Position numbers and translations under genes: made by a program
DNA from: Aquibacillus albus
GTDB taxonomy: Bacteria > Bacillota > Bacilli > Bacillales > Amphibacillaceae
Assembly: GCF_016908325.1 (NCBI RefSeq)
Contig: NZ_JAFBDR010000001.1
Location: 124,001-188,000 of the forward strand
DNA length: 64,000 nt
Reading direction: 5' to 3'
Part shown: positions 47,652 to 58,090 of the stretch, one piece after another
How positions within the stretch are numbered: the first letter of the stretch is position 1
Layout of the letters: each line of letters starts with the position of its first letter
The notes under the pieces: model-generated
Seen by the model: the letters and a program-made list of their open reading frames with translations, nothing else
What the model was told of the DNA's origin: nothing
Database searches by the model: none

Positions 47652-47878
47652 CGAAAGAAGATTTATCATTTGAAGAAGCAATGAAACAATTAGAACAAAT
47701 TGTTGAAAAATTAGAAGAAGGAGATGTACCGTTAGAAAAAGCTATAAATTATTATCAAGAAGGAATGAATTTATCCAAATTTTGCAGTGATAAGCTAACA
47801 AAAGTTGAGAAGCAAATGGAGCAGATCGTAAATGAACAAGGGGAGTTCAAACCATTCACGATTCAGGAGGATGAATAA
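47648..47878 (+). CDS. xseB: Exodeoxyribonuclease VII small subunit
   Basis: A 76-residue helical subunit ([27 protein letters not shown]) that joins XseA. GAGGAGG lies upstream of ATG 47648, which overlaps the xseA stop. Confidence 0.96.
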   Translation: MTKEDLSFEEAMKQLEQIVEKLEEGDVPLEKAINYYQEGMNLSKFCSDKLTKVEKQMEQIVNEQGEFKPFTIQEDE

Positions 47879-47881
47879 TAA

Positions 47882-48766
47882 GTGGTTGTTCAATTACCAA
47901 ATTACATACTAGAACGTCAACAAGAATTTAATCAGGTATTAGAAGCTTATATCAATCGAATTAATGCTCCTCAACGATTAAAGGATTCCATGTTATATTC
48001 ATTAGAAGCAGGCGGAAAAAGGCTTCGCCCGATTTTAATGATGACAAGTTGTGAATCTTATGGCGGGAATGCCGAATCGGTTTTACCTACTGCAATTGCT
48101 TTAGAGTTTGTACATACTTATTCGTTAATCCATGATGATTTACCAGCCATGGATGATGACAATTATCGGCGAGGAAAGCTAACTAATCACAAGAAATTTG
48201 ATGAAGCAACCGCTATATTAGCAGGCGATGGATTATTGACGCATAGTTTTACGATTATTTCAACGGACCCGACATTATCAAATGAACAAAAAGTATTTTT
48301 AATACAGAAGTTGTCTGAGGCTAGTGGACCAGAGGGAATGGTAGCTGGACAGCTATTAGATATTCAAGCAGAAAAATCAGGCGTGGAGTTAAACGAACTA
48401 GAGAAAATACATCGCTTGAAAACTGGACAGTTGATTATCTTCGCTATTGTTAGTGGTGCATATATTGGTGGAGCAACTACCAAACAACTTGAAGCACTTA
48501 ATAAGTTTGCTGGTTACCTAGGACTGATTTTTCAAGTACAAGATGACATTTTAGATGTTACTGGTGATCCAGACTTAATTGGCAAACCAGTTGGTAGTGA
48601 TGAAAATAACTTTAAAAGCACCTTTCCAAAGTTACTCGGGTTAGAAGGTGCGAAAAAGCAAAAACAGTTATATGTTGATAAGGCAAAAGAGGCCTTACGT
48701 CATGCAAATATAAAAAATTCATTATTGGAAGAATTTACTGACTATTTAAGTGATAGAAGCTATTAG
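47882..48766 (+). CDS. ispA: Farnesyl diphosphate synthase (geranyltranstransferase)
   Basis: A 294-residue all-alpha prenyltransferase with the first Asp-rich motif HDDLPAMDDDNYRRGK and the second QVQDDILD. It makes farnesyl diphosphate from IPP and DMAPP. GTG start with CAGGAGG upstream, three bases after xseB. OLE RNA follows in the same orientation. Confidence 0.96.
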   Translation: MVVQLPNYILERQQEFNQVLEAYINRINAPQRLKDSMLYSLEAGGKRLRPILMMTSCESYGGNAESVLPTAIALEFVHTYSLIHDDLPAMDDDNYRRGKLTNHKKFDEATAILAGDGLLTHSFTIISTDPTLSNEQKVFLIQKLSEASGPEGMVAGQLLDIQAEKSGVELNELEKIHRLKTGQLIIFAIVSGAYIGGATTKQLEALNKFAGYLGLIFQVQDDILDVTGDPDLIGKPVGSDENNFKSTFPKLLGLEGAKKQKQLYVDKAKEALRHANIKNSLLEEFTDYLSDRSY

Positions 48767-48823
48767 ACTAGTTGTTAAATGGATTGAGAATATTTCTGTT
48801 TTGTGTTATATTATATGTTACAA

Positions 48824-49429
48824 AAGGAATGGTGCAGTATTCTAGTCAGTCCTCCGATTCTGAAGGCGGGCCTAAAAATCCGCTAAAGGGCACATCGATG
48901 AAGTTCCTTGTGCTGGCTTGAGGCGCCCAGCCTTGGGTCAGTGCTGGGAGTTAAGGTAGTAGGGCGATCCACAAAGGCATGTGGGCGAAGACCCTGCTTC
49001 CGCGGAGGCCCATCTCTGTGGTGGCTACTAAGCCTAGTAGCTGCCATGGAATGGGGTATGAACCTGCGAAGGTAGGGAATGGTATCTCTATCCGCAGCGT
49101 AGCCTGCCTTGAGTGGTACTGAGGGGATTACGGTCATAAATGTGAAGGTAGATGGCCACTATCTTACACATTTTTCTTCCGTATGAAATCAGTGCTGCAA
49201 AAGAGGCTAAGAATCGGTTAAAGGCTGTCGAGGAAACCTCCTAGACTGTTCTGTTCAGGACATTTATCAGGAATTATAGTGCGGACTAAGTGGTAATCCA
49301 GTCCAGCATTCGGAGACGGTGCTGAGTCGGGTTTAAAGGGAAACCGCCAGAATGGTGACATTCGGTACCCGATTGGGAAAACCTACTGGACCTAAGCCGC
49401 AATTTTTACCTGGTTAATGACCATTCCTT
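48824..49429 (+). ncRNA. ole: OLE RNA (ornate, large, extremophilic RNA)
   Basis: A roughly 606-base GC-rich non-coding segment between ispA and oapA. The ends pair perfectly (AAGGAATGGT at 48824 with ACCATTCCTT at 49420), giving the closing helix, and the length matches the about 610-nt OLE class. The gene neighbourhood (ispA - OLE - oapA - dxs) is the classical one. No start codon/RBS-driven ORF is present on the plus strand. In Halalkalibacterium halodurans OLE forms a membrane RNP with OapA, OapB and OapC that protects against cold, alcohols and magnesium imbalance. It is probably processed from, or co-transcribed with, the long isoprenoid operon. Confidence 0.93.
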
Positions 49430-49477
49430 CTTTATACATATTTTAACTTTTAAATTTTGTTGCAGAGGGAATAATGA

Positions 49478-50059
49478 ATGAAAAGCCATTTAAAAAAATC
49501 ACTTAAATTTAGTATAAGTATTGCCGTTATCACGTTAGTGTTAGCGGCTATTTTTTCAATTGTGTCGTCCTCTATATTAAGTGGCGTCATGTGGATTATT
49601 GGTTTAATTATTGTATTTATCATTGTATTCATTGGTGTTTTGTTTGATACGGTTGGGACTGCGTCTGCTGCAGCCCAAGAGCCACCATTTCATGCAATGG
49701 CGGCAGAAAAAGTTGTTGGCGCAAAACAATCCATTTTTATTGTACGAAATGCGGAACGAGTTGCCAGTTTTTGTAATGATGTGATTGGGGATATATCTGG
49801 AATAATAAGTGGAACTGCATCTGCTATTGTAGTTATACAAATTAGTAATTTATTGGGACATTCAGATGGCTCAACAGTCCATATTACAATTTCCGTCTTA
49901 TTAACTAGTGTTGTTGCAGCATTAACTGTTGGTGGTAAAGCTCTTGGGAAATATTTTGCAATTCATTCATCAACTAGTATTGTACTATTTGCTGGTAAAA
50001 TTATTTATTTTGCAGAAGAGAAATTAAAATTAAAGTTGTTACCAACTGATAAGAAATAA
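49478..50059 (+). CDS. oapA: OLE-associated membrane protein OapA
   Basis: A 193-residue integral membrane protein with hydrophobic segments at about 10-30, 32-54, 108-130 and 145-160, and a basic C-terminus. Its place 48 bases after the OLE RNA and 27 bases before dxs, its length (about 21 kDa) and topology identify it as OapA. This protein binds OLE RNA and anchors the RNP to the cytoplasmic membrane; overexpression without OLE is toxic in H. halodurans. RBS AGAGGG. The segment VGTASAAAQEPPFHAMAAEKVVG resembles the inter-helix loop of CNNM/DUF21-type proteins, which is only suggestive. Confidence 0.92.
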   Translation: MKSHLKKSLKFSISIAVITLVLAAIFSIVSSSILSGVMWIIGLIIVFIIVFIGVLFDTVGTASAAAQEPPFHAMAAEKVVGAKQSIFIVRNAERVASFCNDVIGDISGIISGTASAIVVIQISNLLGHSDGSTVHITISVLLTSVVAALTVGGKALGKYFAIHSSTSIVLFAGKIIYFAEEKLKLKLLPTDKK

Positions 50060-50086
50060 AATTAACTGAAGGTGAGGACTCCCGAA

Positions 50087-51979
50087 ATGGATCTAACAAA
50101 GATTAAAGATCCTTCGTTTTTAAAAGAACTCTCAAACGAAGAATTAGAATCGTTAGCCTTTCATATTAGAACTTTTTTGATTGAAAAATTGTCTGTTACC
50201 GGTGGACATCTGGGGGCTAATCTTGGCGTTGTCGAGTTGACTTTGGCATTGCATAGACAATTCAATAGTCCACAAGATAAGCTTATTTTTGATGTAGGTC
50301 ATCAATCGTACATTCATAAGATACTCACGGGCAGAACCGGACAGTTTGATACACTACGTCAATATAAGGGTTTATGTGGATTTCCAAAAATGAGTGAAAG
50401 TGAACATGATGTTTGGGAAGCAGGCCATAGTTCGACTTCATTATCTGCTGCAATGGGGATGACCATTGCAAGAGATTTAAAAGGTGATAGTAACTTTGTT
50501 GTCCCTATTATTGGTGATGGAGCACTAACTGGTGGGATGGCACTTGAGGCTTTAAACCATATTGGCCATGAAAACAAAAATATAATTGTCATTTTAAATG
50601 ATAATGAAATGTCAATAGCTAACAATGTTGGCGCTCTCCATAATGCTTTAGGAAGAATGAGAAGTGCCGGAAAGTATAATCGAGTAAAAGATGAAATGGA
50701 ATGGTTAATGAAAAAAATTCCTGCTGTAGGTGGTAAAATAGCACAAACTGCTGAACGAATTAAAGACAGTATGAAGTATTTTATAGTACCTGGAATGCTG
50801 TTTGAAGAGTTTGGTTTTACTTATTATGGTCCGGTAGATGGCCATGATTTCAATGATTTGCAGGAAAATATCCAGTACGCAAAGAAAACAGATGGACCAG
50901 TTTTAGTCCATGTCATTACTCAAAAAGGAAAAGGTTATCATCCAGCAGAATCAGATAAGAAAGATAAGTGGCACGGAGTAGGACCATATAAAATTGAATC
51001 GGGAGAAAAAATAAAGCCGGTTAACCAAGCTCCGGCTTGGAGTGAAGTTGTCAGTAATACACTGCAAAAAATCGCAAGACAAGACAATCGATTAACAGTG
51101 ATTACCCCGGCGATGATTTTAGGCTCAAAATTGGACAAGTTTCAAAAGGAGTTTCCAGATCGCTTATATGATGTAGGTATAGCAGAACAACATGCAACTA
51201 CTTTATCCGCTGGACTAGCAACCCAAGGGATGAAGCCGTTTTTAGCGATTTATTCTACATTTCTTCAACGGGCCTATGACCAATTGTTACATGATGTCTG
51301 TCGCCAAAATTTGAATGTTGCTTTTGGAATTGACAGGTCTGGTTTAGTTGGTGCAGATGGTGAGACGCATCAAGGTGTATTTGATATTTCATTTTTAAGG
51401 CATATGCCAAACATGACTATTATGATGCCAAAGGATGAAAATGAGTGTCAACACATGGTGAATACCGCAATTAAGTATAATGATGGTCCAATTGCTGTTA
51501 GGTTTGCAAGAGGAAATGCACTTGGTGTACCAATGGATACAGAATTGAAAACAATTCCAATCGGTACATGGGAAATATTGAAAGATGGAACAGACGCAGC
51601 AATCCTAACCTTTGGTACAACAATAGAAATGGCGATGAAGGCTCATGAGAAATATAAAGCTCAAGGTATTTCGATAAAAGTAGTCAATGCCAGATTTATT
51701 AAACCATTGGATGAATCAATGCTTCATGAAATAATGTCTTCTGATTTACCAATCCTGACATTAGAAGAATCTGTTCTTCAGGGTGGATTTGGAAGTGCCG
51801 TTTTGGAATTTGCGGAGGAAAATAATTATGCGCTTAATCATATAGAACGAATGGGTATTCCTAATCGTTTTATTGAACATGGTAATGTTAAAGAGCTATT
51901 AAATGAAGTTGGGTTAACAGAAGATTCTGTATCTAATAAGTTAAAACAAATTTTACCTAGTAAAAAACAAAGGGCATGA
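50087..51979 (+). CDS. dxs: 1-deoxy-D-xylulose-5-phosphate synthase
   Basis: A 630-residue thiamine-diphosphate enzyme making DXP from pyruvate and glyceraldehyde-3-phosphate, the first step of the MEP isoprenoid pathway. Motifs: [33 protein letters not shown] (ThDP-binding), [24 protein letters not shown] lies upstream of ATG 50087; a GTG at 50072 is inside the RBS. Together with ispA it brackets OLE/oapA. Confidence 0.97.
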   Translation: MDLTKIKDPSFLKELSNEELESLAFHIRTFLIEKLSVTGGHLGANLGVVELTLALHRQFNSPQDKLIFDVGHQSYIHKILTGRTGQFDTLRQYKGLCGFPKMSESEHDVWEAGHSSTSLSAAMGMTIARDLKGDSNFVVPIIGDGALTGGMALEALNHIGHENKNIIVILNDNEMSIANNVGALHNALGRMRSAGKYNRVKDEMEWLMKKIPAVGGKIAQTAERIKDSMKYFIVPGMLFEEFGFTYYGPVDGHDFNDLQENIQYAKKTDGPVLVHVITQKGKGYHPAESDKKDKWHGVGPYKIESGEKIKPVNQAPAWSEVVSNTLQKIARQDNRLTVITPAMILGSKLDKFQKEFPDRLYDVGIAEQHATTLSAGLATQGMKPFLAIYSTFLQRAYDQLLHDVCRQNLNVAFGIDRSGLVGADGETHQGVFDISFLRHMPNMTIMMPKDENECQHMVNTAIKYNDGPIAVRFARGNALGVPMDTELKTIPIGTWEILKDGTDAAILTFGTTIEMAMKAHEKYKAQGISIKVVNARFIKPLDESMLHEIMSSDLPILTLEESVLQGGFGSAVLEFAEENNYALNHIERMGIPNRFIEHGNVKELLNEVGLTEDSVSNKLKQILPSKKQRA

Positions 51980-51984
51980 AATCT

Positions 51985-52815
51985 ATGGGCAAAAAAATAA
52001 GGCTAGATGTCTTACTGGTAGATAGAGGATTGATTGAAACAAGAGAAAAAGCAAAACGAACAATAATGGCTGGTTTAGTTTTCAGTGGTCAAACAAGGTT
52101 GGACAAACCAGGACTAAAGGTTGAAGAGGATATTCCGTTACAAGTAAAAGGAAAGGCTATTCCTTATGTTGGTAGGGGCGGTCTAAAACTAGAAAAAGCT
52201 CTGAATGCATTTAACTTGGATGTAACTGGTAATATTATGGTTGATATTGGCTCATCTACTGGTGGATTCACAGATTGTGCATTACAACACGGGGTAATAC
52301 GAAGCTATGCTATTGACGTTGGCTATAATCAATTGGATTGGAAACTTAGAAATGATTCAAGAGTAGTAGTAATGGAGCGAACGAATTTTCGCTATGTAAC
52401 TCCTGACATGTTTCAACATGGATTGCCCAATTTTGCTACAATAGATGTTTCGTTTATTTCGTTAAAATTGATTTTACCAGTATTATCTAAATTACTTGTT
52501 CAAGGAAGTAATATAGTGGCTCTGATAAAGCCCCAATTTGAGGCAGGAAAAGAGCAGGTAGGTAAAAAAGGGGTTGTACGTGACCCTGATGTACATAAGA
52601 AAGTATTAGAAGGTATGCTAACACATGCTCAACAAGAAGGCTATAAAATAATGAATATTACTTATTCTCCAATAACAGGCGGGGACGGAAATATTGAGTT
52701 TTTAGCTTATTTAAAATGGGATTCAGATGAAAAAGAAGGAAATTTCGTGATTGATGTCGAAATTGACAAAGTAGTCAAAGAAGCACACCTTGAATTACAA
52801 AATAACAACAAGTAA
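51985..52815 (+). CDS. tlyA: TlyA family rRNA methyltransferase / S4-domain protein
   Basis: A 276-residue protein with an S4 RNA-binding domain (RLDVLLVDRGLIETREKAKRTIMAGLV) and an FtsJ-like SAM domain (VDIGSSTGGFTDCALQHG, LIKPQFEAGKEQVGKKGVVRD). Family members 2'-O-methylate rRNA. ATG 51985 has better spacing from AAAGGG, but ATG 51976, which overlaps the dxs stop, is also possible. Confidence 0.93.
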   Translation: MGKKIRLDVLLVDRGLIETREKAKRTIMAGLVFSGQTRLDKPGLKVEEDIPLQVKGKAIPYVGRGGLKLEKALNAFNLDVTGNIMVDIGSSTGGFTDCALQHGVIRSYAIDVGYNQLDWKLRNDSRVVVMERTNFRYVTPDMFQHGLPNFATIDVSFISLKLILPVLSKLLVQGSNIVALIKPQFEAGKEQVGKKGVVRDPDVHKKVLEGMLTHAQQEGYKIMNITYSPITGGDGNIEFLAYLKWDSDEKEGNFVIDVEIDKVVKEAHLELQNNNK

Positions 52816-52908
52816 TTGGGCTACAAATGTAGCCTTTTTTACTTGTGAATAACGCATTAAAAAAATAATATGGGGTAGAATTGTCAATTTGAAAGAGAGG
52901 GGGATAAG

Positions 52909-53358
52909 ATGAATAAGGGACAACGTCACATTAAGATTAGAGAACTAATAACGAATGATGATATAGAAACTCAGGATGATTTGGTCGAGCGATTGAGAAA
53001 CCTTGGGTATAATGTTACACAAGCTACAGTTTCTAGAGATATTAAAGAATTACATTTAGTAAAAGTTCCAATGGTAGATGGACGATATAAATATAGTTTA
53101 CCTGCTGATCAGCGCTTTAATCCCCTTGAAAAATTACGAAGGTTGATTATGGATGCCTTTGTAAGTATTGATACTGCTGGATACTTTATTGTATTAAAAA
53201 CTTTACCAGGAAATGCGAATGCAGTTGGAGCTTTGATTGATAATTTAGATTGGACCGAAATCTTAGGTACTATCTGTGGTGATGATACAATATTGATCAT
53301 TTGTAGATCAGAAAACGATACGGACACAATAAAAGAACGTTTGTTAAGTATGTTGTAA
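52909..53358 (+). CDS. argR: Arginine repressor (AhrC/ArgR)
   Basis: A 149-residue hexameric regulator: winged helix N-domain ([24 protein letters not shown]... [18 protein letters not shown]) and arginine-binding C-domain ([29 protein letters not shown]). It represses arginine synthesis and activates catabolism. RBS AGAGGGGG. Usual place before recN. Confidence 0.96.
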   Translation: MNKGQRHIKIRELITNDDIETQDDLVERLRNLGYNVTQATVSRDIKELHLVKVPMVDGRYKYSLPADQRFNPLEKLRRLIMDAFVSIDTAGYFIVLKTLPGNANAVGALIDNLDWTEILGTICGDDTILIICRSENDTDTIKERLLSML

Positions 53359-53389
53359 AATCTCCCAGAAAAAGTATGGGGTGACTAAT

Positions 53390-55117
53390 ATGTTAACGGA
53401 GCTTTCTATAAAGGATTTTGCCATTATTGATGAGCTTACTATTACATTTAATGAAGGCTTAACAGTATTAACCGGTGAAACAGGGGCTGGAAAATCAATA
53501 ATTATTGATGCATTAGAGCTACTAACAGGTGGTAGAGGTTCGGTGGAATTTGTTCGATATGGAGCTGATAAGGCTGCACTTGAGGGCTTATTTATTATTG
53601 ATAATAAAAATCATTCAATCTTTTCCAAAGGAGAAGAGTTTGGAATAGAGATTGATGATGGCATGATTGTACTTCAACGGACGATTACATCTGGTGGAAA
53701 AAGCATATGTAGAGTGAATGGTAAGTTAGTTACATTAGCCATTCTTAAGGAGTTTGGTAAGGTTCTAATTGATATCCATAGTCAGCACGAAACACAATCT
53801 CTGATGGATGTTGAACGTCATATTGAATTACTGGATTTATATAATATAAAAGAAATTGAACATGTGAAAGCTGATTTTTTAAAATATTATCATAAGCTGA
53901 ACGCTATTAGAAAGCGTTATAGAAAATTAAGTGAAGATGAACAGGAAATGGCTCAAAGGCTTGATTTATTGGAATTTCAGCTTAATGAACTACAAGAAGC
54001 TAACCTGATCCCCAATGAAGATGTACAATTAATGGAAGAACGGGAGAAATTGGTTAATTTTGAAAAAATTTTTCATGGTTTACAAGATGCCTACGATGCT
54101 TTATACGGTGAACAAAAAGGGTTAGATTGGCTTTCCCTTGCTTTAAATGGATTAGAAACGGCAAGTGAATATGATGAGCAATTGAAGGAAAGAAAAGAAG
54201 CGTTCTCAAACCATTATTATCTTATTGAAGAACAAATGTTTGAATTGCGCAATTATCTTGATAATTTAGAGTTCGATTCTGAGCGATTAAACTTAATTGA
54301 AGCAAGATTAAATGAAATAAATCGTTTGAAAAAGAAGTATGGCTCTACAGTAGAAGAAATGATGGAATATTCTTCACATATTGAAGAAGAAATAGATCAA
54401 ATTAAAAACCGAGACACACACCTACAAAAGCTAAAAAACGAAATAGAAGACATAGGGAAGGATGTATTGTTAGAAGCTAAACATTTACATGACCTTCGTA
54501 AGAAAGCTGCATTATCTCTTATTGATGATATTCATGAGGAATTGAACAGTCTTTACCTCGAAAAAGCAGCATTTGATGTTTCTATTGAAATAAACAAAAG
54601 TAGCAAAAGTGACCTTGAATTTGATGGTAAGCAAGTACAATTGTCGTCAAATGGATTCGATACTGTTAAATTTTTAATAAGTACTAACCCTGGTGAGCCA
54701 TTAAAGGAAATGAACAAAGTGGCTTCTGGTGGAGAACTCTCGAGAATTATGTTAGCACTCAAGAAAATTTTTGCCAAACATCAAGGTGTAACAAGTGTAA
54801 TATTTGATGAAGTTGATACTGGGGTAAGCGGAAGAGTTGCACAAGCTATTGCGGAAAAGATATATGGAATTTCTTTTGGTTCTCAAGTGTTATGTATTAC
54901 TCACTTGCCTCAAGTAGCTTCCATTGCAGATACTCATCTTTTAATTGAAAAACAAGTGTCAAATAAACGTACGAAAACAACAGTCCAACCATTATCAAAA
55001 GAAGATAGAGCTGTTGAATTGGGAAGAATGATTACTGGAACCGAGCTAACTGAAACATCTAAGGAGCATGCAAGAGAGTTAATAAAACTTGCTGATAAGA
55101 TAAAGAATAATAAGTAA
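53390..55117 (+). CDS. recN: DNA repair protein RecN
   Basis: A 575-residue SMC-like ATPase for double-strand break repair. Walker A TGETGAGKSIIIDALELL, central coiled coils (about 160-360), signature VASGGELSRIMLALK and Walker B IFDEVDTGVSGRVAQ are all visible. GGGGTGA precedes ATG 53390. Confidence 0.96.
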   Translation: MLTELSIKDFAIIDELTITFNEGLTVLTGETGAGKSIIIDALELLTGGRGSVEFVRYGADKAALEGLFIIDNKNHSIFSKGEEFGIEIDDGMIVLQRTITSGGKSICRVNGKLVTLAILKEFGKVLIDIHSQHETQSLMDVERHIELLDLYNIKEIEHVKADFLKYYHKLNAIRKRYRKLSEDEQEMAQRLDLLEFQLNELQEANLIPNEDVQLMEEREKLVNFEKIFHGLQDAYDALYGEQKGLDWLSLALNGLETASEYDEQLKERKEAFSNHYYLIEEQMFELRNYLDNLEFDSERLNLIEARLNEINRLKKKYGSTVEEMMEYSSHIEEEIDQIKNRDTHLQKLKNEIEDIGKDVLLEAKHLHDLRKKAALSLIDDIHEELNSLYLEKAAFDVSIEINKSSKSDLEFDGKQVQLSSNGFDTVKFLISTNPGEPLKEMNKVASGGELSRIMLALKKIFAKHQGVTSVIFDEVDTGVSGRVAQAIAEKIYGISFGSQVLCITHLPQVASIADTHLLIEKQVSNKRTKTTVQPLSKEDRAVELGRMITGTELTETSKEHARELIKLADKIKNNK

Positions 55118-55120
55118 TCA

Positions 55121-55152
55121 AAAAACTTTACCTATATGGTAAGGTTTTTTTG
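55121..55152 (+). terminator. Terminator after recN
   Basis: Stem AAACTTTACC/GGTAAGGTTT with a T run. It closes the ispA-dxs-recN segment. Confidence 0.85.
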
Positions 55153-55204
55153 TTTTTCGTATTCGTTGTTTTATATTACACAGTTGACACATAATGCGAC
55201 ATAA

Positions 55205-55345
55205 CCTTTGCGTGGAATTGCTTTAATACACTTTTTTTGAATCGGGTGCAATGACCGCTTCGGCAGAATACTTCGCTTTCCGCAGCGATATTCGAAGCTA
55301 TCACTCTGGCGCATTAATCTGTTGATGTGCATGTTAGCTTTTGCC
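55205..55345. repeat. Degenerate intergenic repeat
   Basis: A locally GC-rich block between recN and spoIVB with text of the type GACCGCTTCGG..TACTTCGCTTTCCGCAGCGATATTCG, resembling short repeats that occur in many Bacillaceae intergenic regions. No ORF is present. The remaining sequence up to 55544 shows only the spoIVB RBS (ACGAGGAG). Confidence 0.45.
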
Positions 55346-55544
55346 AATTAGGCTTATTATAAAAACCAACAACCTTTTAAAAAACATCCTTTTATTTGAA
55401 TTAGTTATTATACATGCAAAAAAAGAGACAATACAGGAAATCATACCCGTAATTTCAGAACTTTACAGGGTTTAAAAATCACCTTCTAAGGTCAAATTAG
55501 AAATACAGAAAAAAATATGGGTTAGGAACGAGGAGAGTGAAAAA

Positions 55545-56828
55545 ATGAGTGTAAAGAGTTTGCGTAATGGAATAGGAATAATGCTCCTTGTTGCTTTCCT
55601 GTGTATTCCATTTATAACACCTATACAGACTTACCTTTCAATACCGAATCAAATAACTGCGTTTAACAATCAAGACTCGATAAGCGTTCCTACTTTAAGT
55701 AATAATTTTGAAATTAGAAATAAAAATACAGAAGAAGTTATTGAAGCAATAAATGCTTCGGAATTTAAAACTTTGGCTGAAGGTAATAGCGATATCGTTT
55801 ATGAAATGGCTGGATTACCTATAAAAAAAATAAACGTTGATGTGATAAAGGATTTTAAAGTTATTCCTGGAGGACAATCAATCGGTGTTAATTTACAAAC
55901 TTTAGGAGTATTAGTAGTTGGCCATCACTTAGTAAGTACTAGTGAAGGAGAAGTATCTCCTGGAGAAGAAGCGGATATACAAGTTGGAGATACATTGCTA
56001 AGTATAAATAATCAACAAATAAAAAACATGAAAGAAGTAGCACCATTAGTGAAAAAAGCTGGTGAAGCCGGAAAACCATTAACAGTAGAGGTGAAACGAG
56101 GAGACCAAACGTTTACGACAAAGCTTAAACCATATTTGGATAAGAAGGATGAAAAATACAGAATTGGTTTGTATATTAGAGACTCAGCAGCAGGTATCGG
56201 AACCATGACGTTTTATGATCCAAAATCAAAAAAATATGGAGCTTTAGGACATGTTATTTCTGATATGGACACTAGAAAGCCAATTGAAATTAATAAAGGG
56301 ACAATCGTACGTTCAAATATCAGGTCAATTGAGAAAGGAAAAAACGGGACTCCTGGTGAAAAGCAAGCAGAATTTTCAGCTGATGATGCACAAATCGGAA
56401 ATATAACAAAAAATAGTCCGTTTGGCGTTTTTGGCAAATTAAACAAAAAAATATCAAATGGCAAATGGGATGAGCCAATGCCAATTGCATTATCTCATCA
56501 AGTTAAAGAAGGACCAGCGAAAATTTTAACTGTCGTTGAAGGAGAGAAAGTGGAAGCATTTGATGTCGAGATTGTAAATAGTGTCCCACAAGAATATCCT
56601 GCAACCAAAGGGATGATTGTTAAAATAACGGACAAAGAGCTTTTAAACAAAACTGGAGGAATAGTTCAGGGAATGAGTGGAAGCCCAATTCTTCAAGATG
56701 GAAAAGTTATTGGGGCTGTCACACATGTTTTCGTCAATGACCCCACGTCTGGATATGGTGTTCACATCGAATGGATGTTAGATGAAGCAGGAATCGACAT
56801 TTATGAAGGACAACAAGAAGCAAGTTAA
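55545..56828 (+). CDS. spoIVB: Stage IV sporulation serine protease SpoIVB
   Basis: A 427-residue secreted S55 peptidase made in the forespore. N-terminal membrane segment (10-30), PDZ domain (about 110-190), and protease domain with the catalytic Ser in [23 protein letters not shown]. It cleaves SpoIVFA to release pro-sigma-K processing in the mother cell. The location before spo0A is conserved. Confidence 0.96.
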   Translation: MSVKSLRNGIGIMLLVAFLCIPFITPIQTYLSIPNQITAFNNQDSISVPTLSNNFEIRNKNTEEVIEAINASEFKTLAEGNSDIVYEMAGLPIKKINVDVIKDFKVIPGGQSIGVNLQTLGVLVVGHHLVSTSEGEVSPGEEADIQVGDTLLSINNQQIKNMKEVAPLVKKAGEAGKPLTVEVKRGDQTFTTKLKPYLDKKDEKYRIGLYIRDSAAGIGTMTFYDPKSKKYGALGHVISDMDTRKPIEINKGTIVRSNIRSIEKGKNGTPGEKQAEFSADDAQIGNITKNSPFGVFGKLNKKISNGKWDEPMPIALSHQVKEGPAKILTVVEGEKVEAFDVEIVNSVPQEYPATKGMIVKITDKELLNKTGGIVQGMSGSPILQDGKVIGAVTHVFVNDPTSGYGVHIEWMLDEAGIDIYEGQQEAS

Positions 56829-56835
56829 TAGATGG

Positions 56836-56869
56836 AAAAAACTCTTATCGAAAAGATAAGAGTTTTTTT
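56836..56869 (+). terminator. Terminator after spoIVB
   Basis: Stem AAAAAACTCTTATC/GATAAGAGTTTTTT with a T run. Confidence 0.88.
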
Positions 56870-56998
56870 AAAGTTATAGTAATTCTAATGCAATTCTAAT
56901 ACTGGCCTTTAGACACCAGCAATGAAGAAGGGATTATAATGTTTTTTACAGGTATATTACCAATTGTATCAAATTATGGTACAATTTAATAAAGATTT

Positions 56999-57129
56999 TT
57001 CGACAAAACCGATTTTGTTTTGTCGTAATTACTCGAAAAAATGCGTAAATAAGAGTAAATTAAAGCATTTGCCAAAAAAATTAAAGTTTTTTAACAAAAA
57101 GAAGGAATTTTCGAACTTGTGTCGAAAAT
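56999..57129 (+). promoter_or_regulatory. spo0A control region: 0A boxes and sigma-H promoter
   Basis: Three candidate Spo0A boxes (TGTCGAA) occur: TTCGACA at 56999 (reverse), TGTCGTA at 57021, and TGTCGAA at 57120. A sigma-H-like promoter GAAGGAATT (57101-57109), 11-base spacer, GTCGAAAAT (57121-57129) overlaps the last box. This matches the autoregulated sporulation promoter of B. subtilis spo0A. Confidence 0.7.
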
Positions 57130-57171
57130 GTTACGTGTTACAGAGGAGGATTACTTTAAGGAGGAACGAAT

Positions 57172-57957
57172 GTGGAAAAAATCAAAATTTGTTTAGTCGA
57201 TGATAATCGTGAGTTGATTAATTTGATGGAGGATTATTTTGAAGATCAGTCAGACTTGGAGGTAGTCGGTACAGCTTACAACGGAAAAGAGTGTTTAGAA
57301 TTATTAGAGGATATTGAGCCAGATGTACTGATACTGGATATTATTATGCCGCATGTGGATGGATTGGCTGTTTTAGGTAAAATAAAAGAACTTGAAAGAG
57401 CCAAGTATCCAAATGTGATTATGTTAACTGCATTTGGACAAGAAGAAGTAACAAAAAAAGCTGTTGATTTAGGTGCATCTTATTTTATACTAAAACCATT
57501 CGATTTAGAAAATCTTGCAGATCAAATTAGGCAAGTACATGGGGTAACTTCCGCAGTTGGAAACAAAGTTGTTAAACAAAAAACTACTGCAGAAAATAAA
57601 AAATTTGATCTGGAAGCCAGCATTACTAACATTATTCATGAAATTGGAGTTCCAGCTCATATTAAAGGGTATATGTACTTAAGAGAAGCAATCACAATGG
57701 TTTACAATGACATTGAATTGCTAGGTTCTATAACAAAGGTTTTATACCCAGATATTGCAAAAAAATATAATACCACTGCATCACGAGTAGAACGTGCAAT
57801 CAGACACGCAATTGAGGTTGCATGGAGCAGAGGAAACATGGATTCGATTTCGTCATTATTTGGTTATACAGTTAGTATTTCAAAAGCAAAACCAACAAAT
57901 TCTGAGTTTATCGCAATGGTTGCCGATAGACTTCGATTAGAACATCGTGCAAGTTAA
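57172..57957 (+). CDS. spo0A: Sporulation master response regulator Spo0A
   Basis: A 261-residue response regulator. The receiver domain has the acidic pair DD near residue 10, phospho-acceptor Asp in VLILDIIMP (about 56) and Lys in FILKPFD. The C-terminal DNA-binding domain contains the recognition region [24 protein letters not shown]. It governs entry into sporulation. GTG start with AAGGAGG upstream. Confidence 0.98.
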   Translation: MEKIKICLVDDNRELINLMEDYFEDQSDLEVVGTAYNGKECLELLEDIEPDVLILDIIMPHVDGLAVLGKIKELERAKYPNVIMLTAFGQEEVTKKAVDLGASYFILKPFDLENLADQIRQVHGVTSAVGNKVVKQKTTAENKKFDLEASITNIIHEIGVPAHIKGYMYLREAITMVYNDIELLGSITKVLYPDIAKKYNTTASRVERAIRHAIEVAWSRGNMDSISSLFGYTVSISKAKPTNSEFIAMVADRLRLEHRAS

Positions 57958-57971
57958 ATCTCAACTTACAT

Positions 57972-58012
57972 AAAGAGCCTGCTTTTTTAAAATAGCAGGC
58001 TCTTTTTTTTTT
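57972..58012 (+). terminator. Terminator after spo0A
   Basis: Stem AAAGAGCCTGCT/AGCAGGCTCTTT followed by ten T. Confidence 0.92.
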
Positions 58013-58090
58013 ATGATAATAAGTAAACGCTAAAATTTTGAATAATTGCAGTTTTAAAGAGGCATTTTAACAGTAAAGGAGGCGTAAGCA

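Noticed and set aside
48883-49137. 84-codon minus-strand ORF
   Set aside because: It lies wholly inside the OLE RNA, is rich in Arg/Pro/His as expected from antisense of structured GC-rich RNA, and has no RBS.
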